A stretch of 32,509 nt of DNA from NCBI GenBank assembly GCA_947457925.1, contig CANGYA010000022.1:1-32509 (forward strand), in the 5' to 3' direction. How positions within the stretch are numbered: the stretch's first letter is position 1; each line of letters starts with the position of its first letter. The notes beneath the pieces were generated by a model that was given only the letters and a program-made list of their open reading frames with translations, had not been told where the DNA came from and did not search any database. Below are positions 1 through 8,400 of the stretch, piece after piece. The position numbers were made by a program, and so were the translations under genes. Source of the stretch: Cytophagales bacterium. GTDB taxonomy: Bacteria; Bacteroidota; Bacteroidia; Cytophagales; Thermoflexibacteraceae.

Positions 1-749
1 GCATATTTGGTAACATAGCCAAAACCATGGTCTATTTCCACTTGGTTGCCATAACCGCCATAAAACTCTGCGGTCAGCACTACACCATCACCCGAAGCAT
101 AAATAGGTGAGCCATGCGGAGCTGTAAGGTCGCAACCTGTGTGCATTTTTGCCACTTTATAAATGGGGTGAATACGGTAGCCAAAACCCGAAGCAAACGT
201 TTGGAGGTCTTTATTGGCAAGCGGCATGATAGCTGGCATAGAGGCAATCATCTTAGATTTTTGTTGTGCCAACTTCATAAGTTCGTCATAAGACTTGGTT
301 TGAATATACATCTGCTTCTTGATATTATCTATCTTTTGCAGTGTCGCCACTATCAAGTCTTCTCTTTTGAGTTTTTCGTCTAATAAGTCCTTGTATTTTT
401 CTGTACCACCTGTACCGCCTTTTCGTATTTCCATAGGAATAGGGTCGGCTTCAAAAATAGAACGGTAAATATTATCATCTCTTTCTTGCAAAACAGCCAA
501 CATTGTGTTGGTTTGTTCCAACTCTTTATTCAAAAATTCGTATTTTAAAACTAACTCTTGGTTTTCTTTTAGAAGCTCCGCCTCTTTGGTGGAAGGAAAG
601 TAATTGCGGTAAATAGTGGCGAAAGTAAACCCTAACACAGTTGCTAATATGGTAAACCCTGCAATATTAGTAAAATACTCTGAACGGCTAATTTTGACAG
701 GCTCATATTGGCAAGTTTCTGTGTCGTAGTAGTATCTGATTTTTGCCAT
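1..749 (-). CDS. M23 (LytM-type) murein endopeptidase, 3' end outside window
   Basis: Reads leftward off the window edge, so only the first 249 residues are visible. The start MAKIRYYYDTETC is followed by one membrane segment (about residues 25-47), a coiled-coil/linker region (about 55-170) and the beginning of an M23 peptidase domain. The domain is recognised by FGYRIHPIYK, the zinc-binding HTGCD motif (His203 and Asp207) and the following APHGSPIYASGDGVV and GYGNQVEIDHG stretches. The second zinc motif (HxH) should lie just beyond the edge. Family members cleave peptidoglycan cross-links or, when degenerate, activate amidases. Here both visible zinc ligands are present, so an active inner-membrane-anchored periplasmic endopeptidase is likely. 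A TATATTTG box at 911-918 (minus strand) could be its promoter, but I see no matching -33 element. Confidence 0.88.
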   Translation of the reverse strand, partial: MAKIRYYYDTETCQYEPVKISRSEYFTNIAGFTILATVLGFTFATIYRNYFPSTKEAELLKENQELVLKYEFLNKELEQTNTMLAVLQERDDNIYRSIFEADPIPMEIRKGGTGGTEKYKDLLDEKLKREDLIVATLQKIDNIKKQMYIQTKSYDELMKLAQQKSKMIASMPAIMPLANKDLQTFASGFGYRIHPIYKVAKMHTGCDLTAPHGSPIYASGDGVVLTAEFYGGYGNQVEIDHGFGYVTKY

Positions 750-1328
750 AAATCCTTAATGCTGTATAATAAAAAATAAGTTGTTGTGTATTGGTAATTT
801 ACATTGATGTTGTTTATTTGAAGTCCAAGATAGACTTTTAATAGTGTAAGTTGTTTTGTGCCAAGCAACTTTTTGGGCATAAAACCCGTAAAAACCTGAT
901 ACGGCACGCACAAATATAACATTATGCCTTTAAAAAAGAATTTTTGTACTATTTTATCGCCCCAAAAGTGTCTTTTTATATGTAATTTTTTACTATAAAA
1001 TTAGCTTTTTTACTATAAAAAAGACTAAAACTATACCTTTGATTTTCAAATATTTGCAAAAACCCTATGCAATCATACTATTTTCTATTTTACACTCAAA
1101 TAAATGATTATCAAATATTTAAAACCATTTAATAATGTATATCAATTTAAAAAACTACCTATAAATATATTGTATTGCTATTAAGTATCTTGTGTAATAT
1201 TTAAAACATTTTTGTTCAATTTATTCTCTTTCTACTGCCTATAAACTGCCTAATAACTTGTTTTGGCATGATATTATTGTTACTTTTGAACAAACTGTAT
1301 TACTATTCATAGTACATACTATTATTCT
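750..1328. other. Intergenic region between divergent genes
   Basis: 579 bp of very AT-rich DNA without a credible gene. It must hold the promoters of the M23 gene (leftward) and of the sensor phosphatase (rightward). A 15-nt direct repeat, TTTTTTACTATAAAA, occurs at 987-1001 and 1007-1021, exactly 20 bp apart (about two helical turns), which is a plausible but unproven regulator site. Confidence 0.5.
1258..1288 (+). promoter_or_regulatory. Bacteroidota-type promoter of the sensor phosphatase gene
   Basis: TACTTTTG at 1281-1288 is an exact TAnnTTTG -7 element. A TTG at 1258-1260 lies 20 bp upstream, within the 17-23 bp spacing known for this phylum. It would give a leader of about 35 nt before the ATG at 1329. 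Confidence 0.6.
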
Positions 1329-4300
1329 ATGAAATTTTCCAATATTATACATACACTCACTATTCTTTTTGTTGGTTTTTGCTGTTGCTTGGCTTCGGTT
1401 ACAAATTTATTTGCCCAACAACAAGAGATTGGTAGTTCTTTTTCGCACAACTATGCCCCCACAGACTTTAAGGCACACATGCAAAATTGGTCGGTGGTGC
1501 AAGACAAACGAGGCATTTTATACTTTGCAAACAAAGATGGTGTTTTGGAGTATGATGGTGCGACTTGGCATATCATTAAAGTAAGTCGTGATGTACGCAG
1601 TTTGGCAGTAGATGCAGACGGCGTAGTATATGTAGGGGCTATTGGGGATTTTGGGTACTTGCAACCTCGTATAGACGGAGAAATGGAGTTTGTTTCTTTA
1701 TTAGGTTTAATAGACTCTACAATGAGAGATTTTGGAGATGTTTGGAAAGCCCATAGCACCCCCGAAGGCATCTGGTTTCAGTCTTATAGTTGGTTGGCTC
1801 TTTACAAAAATAAAAAACTACAACTTTTTTACCCTTCACAACGAGAGGCATTTCATTTTAGTTTTGCAGTTCGCAATCAAATCTACGTTACAGAAGAAGG
1901 CGTAGGCTTGCTCACTATCGAAAACAATCAATTAAAACTTGCTAAAGGCGGAGAGTTTTTTGCCAATGAACGGATATACGCCCTCTTGTCATACGACACA
2001 CAACGTATTTTGGTAGCCACACGCAACTTGGGCTTGTTTATTTGGAATCCCAGTACAGGCAATTTAGAAAAATTTATTACACCTCTCAATGACTATTTGA
2101 TTAGTAATCAAATTTATCATGGCATCAAACTACGTAATGGCAATTATGTTTTTGCTACAATTACAGGTGGAGCAGTGGTCATGAATGCAGCAGGCGAAAC
2201 AGAGCAACTGATTAATAAGCAAGCCTTTTTACAAACAGAAAGTGTGTACTATGTTTATAATGACCGCCAAAACAACTTGTGGCTGGGTTTAGACAATGGT
2301 ATTTCGTTTGTGGAGGTTGAGTCGCCTTGGCAACAATGGAACGAAACACATGGCTTAAAAGGCACAGTTTACTCTATTGTTCGCCATGAAAATACGCTGT
2401 ATGCGGCTACCTCGCAAGGTGTTTTTTATTTGCAAAACAACCATTTTATTCAAATAGAAGGCATAAAAGGACAGACATGGGACTTAATCTCTGTACCTGC
2501 CGTTGCAGGTAGCTACCCAACTAAATTATTAGTAGGTAATGCCGTAGGTGTATATGCCATAGAGAACTACAAAGCTACCAAACTCTTTGCGGGTTCTCAT
2601 GCTTTTAAATTCTTTCACTCTAAAAAAACACCAGAAAAAATCTATATTGGTTTCAATAACAGCTTGGTGATGTTGGAATTGGCAGGCAATAATGTGCTTT
2701 ATAGAGGTTCTTTAAAAGAAATAGAAGGAGAAATTCGCAATATCACAGAAGATGACGAAGGTAATGTTTTAATTAATATTCCGTTTAGAGGTTTGTGTGT
2801 GATTAGTGCAAGTGTAGAAAATGGACGTTTTATAGCCGATGAACTCGTATATATTGGCGAAGACAAAGGGTTTAATAGCCTTGAAAGTGAGGTATTTATC
2901 TTAAATGGTAAGTTGGTATTTACGAACAACAAAAAATTATTTCACTTCAACGAACAAACAGGCAGATTCGAAGAAAACTCTGTTATAGATAAATATCTGA
3001 ATGATGGAGTCATCACACATTTAACCAATGACAAAAATGGGAACATTTGGTTTTCAATGATTCATAATGTTTCTAAACAAGAAGCTATCGGTGTTTTACG
3101 GAAAGGCAAAGATGGTAAGTATATAGACGGTACAAATGAATTTAAGAGGCTGCCCCCAATGTCTATTCAAGAAGTGTACCCAGAAGAAAATGGTTACATT
3201 TGGATTGGCGGTTCTTCTGGTTTGTTCAGGTACAATGGTCTAATTCCTAACTACTATATTACTTCTTACCAAACTCTTATTCGTAAAATTTATATTAACG
3301 AAGACTCTCTGTTGTTTACAGGCAATTTTTTGGGGAAAACTACAACTGATGGCATCATTATGACTGCCACCGAACAGCCCGAAATACAGACACCAACATT
3401 AGAATATGACTACAATGAGATTACTTTTCATTTTGCTGCACCCTATTTTACAGATGAAAGGCAGACTTTGTATAGCTATTATTTAGAAAATTTTGATAAA
3501 AACTGGTCGACATGGCATACGCAAACAAGCAGAGAATACACCAACCTGCCCGAAGGTAGCTATACTTTTCATGTCAAAGCCAAAAATATTTATGGTGTAG
3601 AAGGGAAACCTGCCCAATTTTCTTTCAAAATCTTACCGCCTTGGTACAGAAGTCGTTGGGCTTACGCCTTGTATATTATAGGAGGTTTGGTGTTAATATG
3701 GGGATTTATAACAGGCTATACTCGCAAGTTGAAGAAAGAAAAGGACGTATTGGAGCAAACTGTAACAGAAAGAACGGCAGAAATCAATCAAAAAAGAGAA
3801 ACATTGGAGAGGCAAACATTAGAAATTATGCAACAAACCGAAAACCTACGTTTCTTAAATGACCAATTAGCCCACACCAACCATGAATTAGAAGACCAAA
3901 AAGCAGAAGTTGAAAAGAAAAATGAGGATATAAAAGCAAGTTTGAACTATGCACAACGTATCCAAAGTGCCATGCTGCCAGACGTGCAACGCATGAAACA
4001 GGTATTTAATGACTTGTTTGTGCTAATTATGCCAAGAGATATTGTGTCAGGAGATTTTTATTGGTACGCAGAAGTCCGCAAACACCGTTTAGAGGAAAAA
4101 ATGCACCACAAAATAGAAATAAGAGATGTTTCTGAAACTCGAAATATACAGTTTGCCCCTGATGTGCGTGAAATTCAGGACTTTGCCACAGTTATGGGCG
4201 AAGACTATGTAGTTCCTACGGGCTTTCAAGTATTAACAAGGCAAACCATCATAACAGCTGCCGACTGTACGGGTCATGGTGTACCAGGAGCTTTAATGAG

Positions 4301-4886
4301 TATGATTGGTAGTAATTTGTTGAATGAAATCGTATTTATGCGAGGCATTACAGAGGCAAACGAAATTTTATTTGCTCTTAGCCATGGTGTTAGAGCCTTT
4401 TTAAAACAAGATGAAAGCAAAAGCAAAGATGGTATGGATATGGCTTTGTGTATGATAGACTGGGACGAGAGAAAGTTGTATTTTTCTGGCGCTAAGAATC
4501 CACTCATTTATATACAAAACGGAGAAGTAGTAGAAATCAAAGGCGATAAAAAATCTATTGGTGGTGCTGCTACCACCAATAAGGAACAAAAAGATACTAG
4601 TAAGTTTAATTTGCACGTCATAGACCTCGAAAATACTACACACTTCTACATGATGTCAGACGGTTATGAAGACCAATTTGGTGGCTTAGAAGGCAAAAAA
4701 TTCATGCGTAAAAATCTAAGAGAGCTAATTGTCAAAACACATCATTTGAGCATGGAAGAACAACATAGTATTTTGAAAAGTAGCATTATAGATTGGATGA
4801 GAGTAGGTAAGCAATCACAAATAGACGATATTTTGGTGATGGGTTTCCGAATAGACGCATTAAACCCTAATAAAAATGAAGTTTAA
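1329..4886 (+). CDS. Propeller/Y_Y_Y sensor with SpoIIE-type PP2C serine phosphatase
   Basis: A 1185-residue membrane sensor. A signal peptide (residues 1 to about 29, ending NLFAQQQ) leads into repeated propeller units of the two-component-regulator-propeller type, with blades such as NNLWLGLDNGISFVE and GYIWIGGSSGLFRYNG, through about residue 680. A Y_Y_Y domain (about 690-772) precedes a membrane segment (about 778-798) and a coiled coil (about 800-885). The cytoplasmic C-terminus is a SpoIIE/PP2C phosphatase with metal-binding aspartates in SGDFYW (Asp909), DCTGHGVPGA (Asp979) and MSDGYEDQFGG (Asp1111). Related proteins sense a periplasmic ligand and dephosphorylate serine on an anti-anti-sigma-like partner. 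About 50 extra residues, rich in charged residues, lie between the first two catalytic motifs. The gene is monocistronic, with its own promoter and a strong terminator. A possible cognate kinase lies at 15952-16353, but their pairing is inference. Confidence 0.92.
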   Translation: MKFSNIIHTLTILFVGFCCCLASVTNLFAQQQEIGSSFSHNYAPTDFKAHMQNWSVVQDKRGILYFANKDGVLEYDGATWHIIKVSRDVRSLAVDADGVVYVGAIGDFGYLQPRIDGEMEFVSLLGLIDSTMRDFGDVWKAHSTPEGIWFQSYSWLALYKNKKLQLFYPSQREAFHFSFAVRNQIYVTEEGVGLLTIENNQLKLAKGGEFFANERIYALLSYDTQRILVATRNLGLFIWNPSTGNLEKFITPLNDYLISNQIYHGIKLRNGNYVFATITGGAVVMNAAGETEQLINKQAFLQTESVYYVYNDRQNNLWLGLDNGISFVEVESPWQQWNETHGLKGTVYSIVRHENTLYAATSQGVFYLQNNHFIQIEGIKGQTWDLISVPAVAGSYPTKLLVGNAVGVYAIENYKATKLFAGSHAFKFFHSKKTPEKIYIGFNNSLVMLELAGNNVLYRGSLKEIEGEIRNITEDDEGNVLINIPFRGLCVISASVENGRFIADELVYIGEDKGFNSLESEVFILNGKLVFTNNKKLFHFNEQTGRFEENSVIDKYLNDGVITHLTNDKNGNIWFSMIHNVSKQEAIGVLRKGKDGKYIDGTNEFKRLPPMSIQEVYPEENGYIWIGGSSGLFRYNGLIPNYYITSYQTLIRKIYINEDSLLFTGNFLGKTTTDGIIMTATEQPEIQTPTLEYDYNEITFHFAAPYFTDERQTLYSYYLENFDKNWSTWHTQTSREYTNLPEGSYTFHVKAKNIYGVEGKPAQFSFKILPPWYRSRWAYALYIIGGLVLIWGFITGYTRKLKKEKDVLEQTVTERTAEINQKRETLERQTLEIMQQTENLRFLNDQLAHTNHELEDQKAEVEKKNEDIKASLNYAQRIQSAMLPDVQRMKQVFNDLFVLIMPRDIVSGDFYWYAEVRKHRLEEKMHHKIEIRDVSETRNIQFAPDVREIQDFATVMGEDYVVPTGFQVLTRQTIITAADCTGHGVPGALMSMIGSNLLNEIVFMRGITEANEILFALSHGVRAFLKQDESKSKDGMDMALCMIDWDERKLYFSGAKNPLIYIQNGEVVEIKGDKKSIGGAATTNKEQKDTSKFNLHVIDLENTTHFYMMSDGYEDQFGGLEGKKFMRKNLRELIVKTHHLSMEEQHSILKSSIIDWMRVGKQSQIDDILVMGFRIDALNPNKNEV

Positions 4887-4949
4887 TTGCTTTATACTGT
4901 TGATAATAAGCAGGGTAGTCAAATAAGTTTGAGACTGTTAAGTAGTAAT

Positions 4950-4981
4950 AAAAAAAGCCCTTTTAAAGGGCTTTTTTTATT
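4950..4981. terminator. Bidirectional intrinsic terminator
   Basis: AGCCCTTT and AAAGGGCT form a GC-centred stem flanked by seven A before and seven T after. It therefore works in both directions between the convergent genes ending at 4886 (plus) and 4983 (minus). Confidence 0.9.
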
Positions 4982-4982
4982 A

Positions 4983-5405
4983 CTACTTTCTTATCAGGTA
5001 ATAAGTGTAAATTACGTCTTCTTTACCTGGCACACTTGCTTTATATTCTAAGCGAAGTTCTCTTGCACTCATTACTTTGCTGGTTTCTGTTACTAAACCA
5101 TTAGTATTGAACAAGATACTGTTTTGGCTCATCTCTTTCCAAGAACCACCTGCTGGTAAATCTCTTCTAACAAAAATTCTATTATCAGGATTTACAATTT
5201 CATAACCACCTTGTGTAAAGGTAATAGTAAAATTATCAAACTCATTAGGAGGAGCTACCTCTGTTCCGTATGTAGCTTGGCGGATAGTCCATGTTTTGCC
5301 ATTAACAAGAATTTGCCCTAAAGTTACAACATAATCGGGTGCAGTCTTACAAGAACCCAATATGGTAACAAATAGTATAAAAACTAATGAAAAATACTTT
5401 TTCAT
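4983..5405 (-). CDS. Small putative lipoprotein, function unknown
   Basis: About 140 residues. I chose the ATG at 5405 rather than the in-frame ATG at 5444: it gives a textbook lipoprotein signal, MKKYFSLVFILFVTILGSC (lipobox LGSC, Cys19). The upstream ATG lies inside the hairpin at 5438-5461, which looks like the end of the protease gene. The mature part resembles a small beta-sheet domain (KTWTIRQATYGTEVAPPNEF, FTITFTQGGYEIVNP), the style of lipocalin-like or DUF5004-like Bacteroidota lipoproteins, but I do not recognise the family with certainty. It is the last gene of a leftward cluster behind the exoprotease and may be co-transcribed by read-through. Confidence 0.8.
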   Translation of the reverse strand: MKKYFSLVFILFVTILGSCKTAPDYVVTLGQILVNGKTWTIRQATYGTEVAPPNEFDNFTITFTQGGYEIVNPDNRIFVRRDLPAGGSWKEMSQNSILFNTNGLVTETSKVMSARELRLEYKASVPGKEDVIYTYYLIRK

Positions 5406-5437
5406 GGGAGAAACAAATTTTAAGATTAGAGAAGTTT

Positions 5438-5461
5438 TAGCCAACTCTTACGAGTTGGCTA
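5438..5461 (-). terminator. Perfect hairpin after the exoprotease gene
   Basis: TAGCCAACTC and GAGTTGGCTA form a perfect 10-bp stem with a 4-nt loop, 9 nt past the protease stop. On the minus strand it is followed by AAAACTTCTC rather than a clean T-run, so it is a weak terminator or an interspersed palindrome acting as one. Confidence 0.55.
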
Positions 5462-5469
5462 ATAAATAA

Positions 5470-8400
5470 TTATTTTATAACACTTACTCTTCTTTGATAA
5501 GAAGCTTTTTCTGTAACAATATTTACAATGTAAATACCAGCAGCAACATTACTCAAGTTAATATCTTCTGAACCAGAGAACTCACTGATAGACTTTTCAA
5601 ATACTACTTGACCAGCAGCATTTGTTACTGTAAGCATTGTTGGCTTAGCTTCTTTACTAAATGTAAGTCTAAACGAACCTTCGTTAGGGTTAGGATAAAC
5701 ATTGAAAGAAGCAGCTACAGCATCATCATTATTAGATAATACGATAGAAGGTCTCAAATCAACTTCATTAGAAACTTCACTTCTTAAACCAGCTGTATTG
5801 ACAGCCCTTACAGTGAATGTATGTAGAATACCGTTCTCTAATCCTCCAATAGTCATCTTCGTATCCTTAGTTGTACCAGCTAACTTACGTAAACTATTTT
5901 CAGAGAAATAATATACTTCATAATTAGCCAAATCTAAATCAGGAATAGCATTCCAAGACAACATTACTTGTGCATTTCCAGCTACACCTGTCAAATTCAA
6001 CGGAGTAGAAGGAATACCCGGTATCAATCTAGCATTAACAGTATTTGAGTTAGCCGAAGTAGCTCTTGTTGTATTGTTAAATGCTCTTAAACGATAGAAA
6101 TAAGTAATACCTGGTTGTACATTATTATCTGTATAAGTAGTAACACCTCTACTCAAAGTTGTAATACTTGCAAAACCTGTTGGCACATTATTATCTAACA
6201 TAGAAGTTCTTTCCAAGATAAAACCTTCAGCATCTGGCGTGTTATTAGTCCATTCAAGCACTACACGTTTATTTGCAGCTACTACTAAACGTAATTCTGG
6301 TGCATCAAATTTAGTAATACCAACAGCCGTGTTACTTACAGCCGAGAAAGCACCCGCCTCACGGAAAGCACGTACACGATAATAATACATGATATTATGA
6401 GCAACAGTATTATCTGAGAATGAAGTCATGTTTTGGCGAGTAATTCTATCTACTAAAGTATAAGTACCAGCAGCAGATGTACTTCTCCAAATTTCATAAC
6501 CAAATTCAGTAGTAGAATTATCTACCCACGTTAAATCAATACGAGAAGAATTAACACCTCTTGCCACTAAACCTGTAGGAGTTGCAGGGAAAGTTAATGC
6601 AGAAGCATTAGCAGTATATACAGCAGTGTTTCCATTCAAACCTACAGCACTTACACGGTAAGTATATTGAGTATCAGGATTCAAGTTTACATCTGTAAAC
6701 TCAACTGAGTTAGCAGGCAGGTTTGCCAATAGTGCAAAAGCACCCGTAACTAAGTTCTGTCTTTCAACTCTATAACCAGATTCATTAGAAGAATTATCAG
6801 ACCATCTTACTACCACTAAATTAGCAGAAGTAGCTGTTGCTGTTAAATCAGAAGGAGTCGTAATACCAGTTAAAATAGTAGCCTCATTTGAATAATCAGA
6901 TTGCTGACCCGCAGCCACCGAAGTTACACGATAGAAATAACGAGTATTTTCTGTTAAACCTGTGTTAGAGAAACTATTAACTACACCTAAATTAGCTATC
7001 GGAGCAAAACCTGTAGATGGGGTTAATGACCTTTCTACTACTGTACCAGTAGCATTAGTAGCATTATTTGTCCAATTCAACTCTACTGTTGTAAGATTAA
7101 ATTGATTAGCCGCAGCTGTAAGGTTTGTAGGAGCAGCAATAGACATTACGTTTACTACATTTGAAGGGTCAGATGTAGAAGTTGGTGATAATCTTGCTCT
7201 TACTCTGTACCAATATCTTGTACCAGCAACTACTGTATTATCTACAAAAGTACCTTGTAAACCTATACCAGCTAAAGCACCAGACGTACCAACAACTGCA
7301 AAACCAGTAGTAGCATTAGTTGTAGATCTTTCAATATCAAAACCTGTTTCGCCAGTGTTCTGGTCTATCCATCTCAAAGTAGCTTGTGTAGGAGCTGTAA
7401 TAGCAGCTGTCAAGTTTATAGGAGAAGGTACTGATGACTGGAGTTGTACGTTATCAACCGCAGCAGCCCAAGACCAACCACCTCTCCAACGGAAACGGAT
7501 ACGCCCAGTTGTAGTATTAGCTATAAGAGAAGATATGTCTATTGGTGCTATAGAAGCTGGCGTAAATGTAGTACCTGTAAACGTACCAATACTTGGTGTT
7601 GTCCTGTCAAATACGGCTACCCATGTAGAAGTAGTAGGATTGAATACTTCCACAGTAAATCTACCTCCAGCTCCACTTCTGAAGAAAGCATCAAAACTTA
7701 AAAATATTTGTGTTAAACCAGTCGCATTAATAGTAGGAGACTCTAAAGTTGCATCCTCAGCTCCACCAAGTTCACTAAATCTATCACTATCAAAACTTGC
7801 AAAACAACCAGCAAAAGGAGCTTGTGCAGCACGGCTACCATCAAATACCATTAAAGGATCATTACTTATTCTCCAAAAGTCAAAAGCAGCATCACCAGCC
7901 AAAGTCTGTCTTGTCCAACCAGCAGGTAAAGTACAACCATTGAAGTTCTCTGACCAGAAAGTAGAAAGAGCAGCAGGTTGTGTAGCAGCACCAGAGAATA
8001 AAGTAAATGGTTCTGTAGCAGACTGTGTAGTAACTACAAAAGTAGCAGGAACAGCCGCATTAGATACACCTTGAGGACCAACTGCAAAAACTCTGTAACG
8101 ATAAGCTGTACCAGCAGCTAAACCAGCATCACTATATGATGTTGTATTCGGAGCTAAAGCAGCTACAGTAACATAGTTATTTGGTTGTGCAGCCAAAGTA
8201 CGTTGTACAACAAAACCAGTTTCGTTATTTGAATTATCAGACCAAGTTAAGTTGATTTGAGATGCACTCACAGCAGTAGCTGTTAAAGCAGCTGTATTAG
8301 GATTACCAGTAGCTGAAAACACATTCAACAAACCAGGAGGAGTTGTAGTAGTAATATTAATGTTATCCACAAAAATATTATTACCAAAATCATTTACGTT

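Noticed and set aside
644-922. A 92-codon minus-strand frame upstream of the M23 gene
   Set aside because: It overlaps the N-terminal coding part of the M23 gene in another frame and has no coding features.
5406-5444. Longer start of the small lipoprotein (ATG 5444)
   Set aside because: It would place the start inside the 5438-5461 hairpin and add 13 residues before a complete lipoprotein signal.
7355-8074. A 239-codon open frame on the plus strand inside the exoprotease gene
   Set aside because: It is antisense to the FN3/MAM region, whose Thr/Ala/Gly-rich codons lack stops on the reverse strand. It has no family resemblance, promoter or signal.
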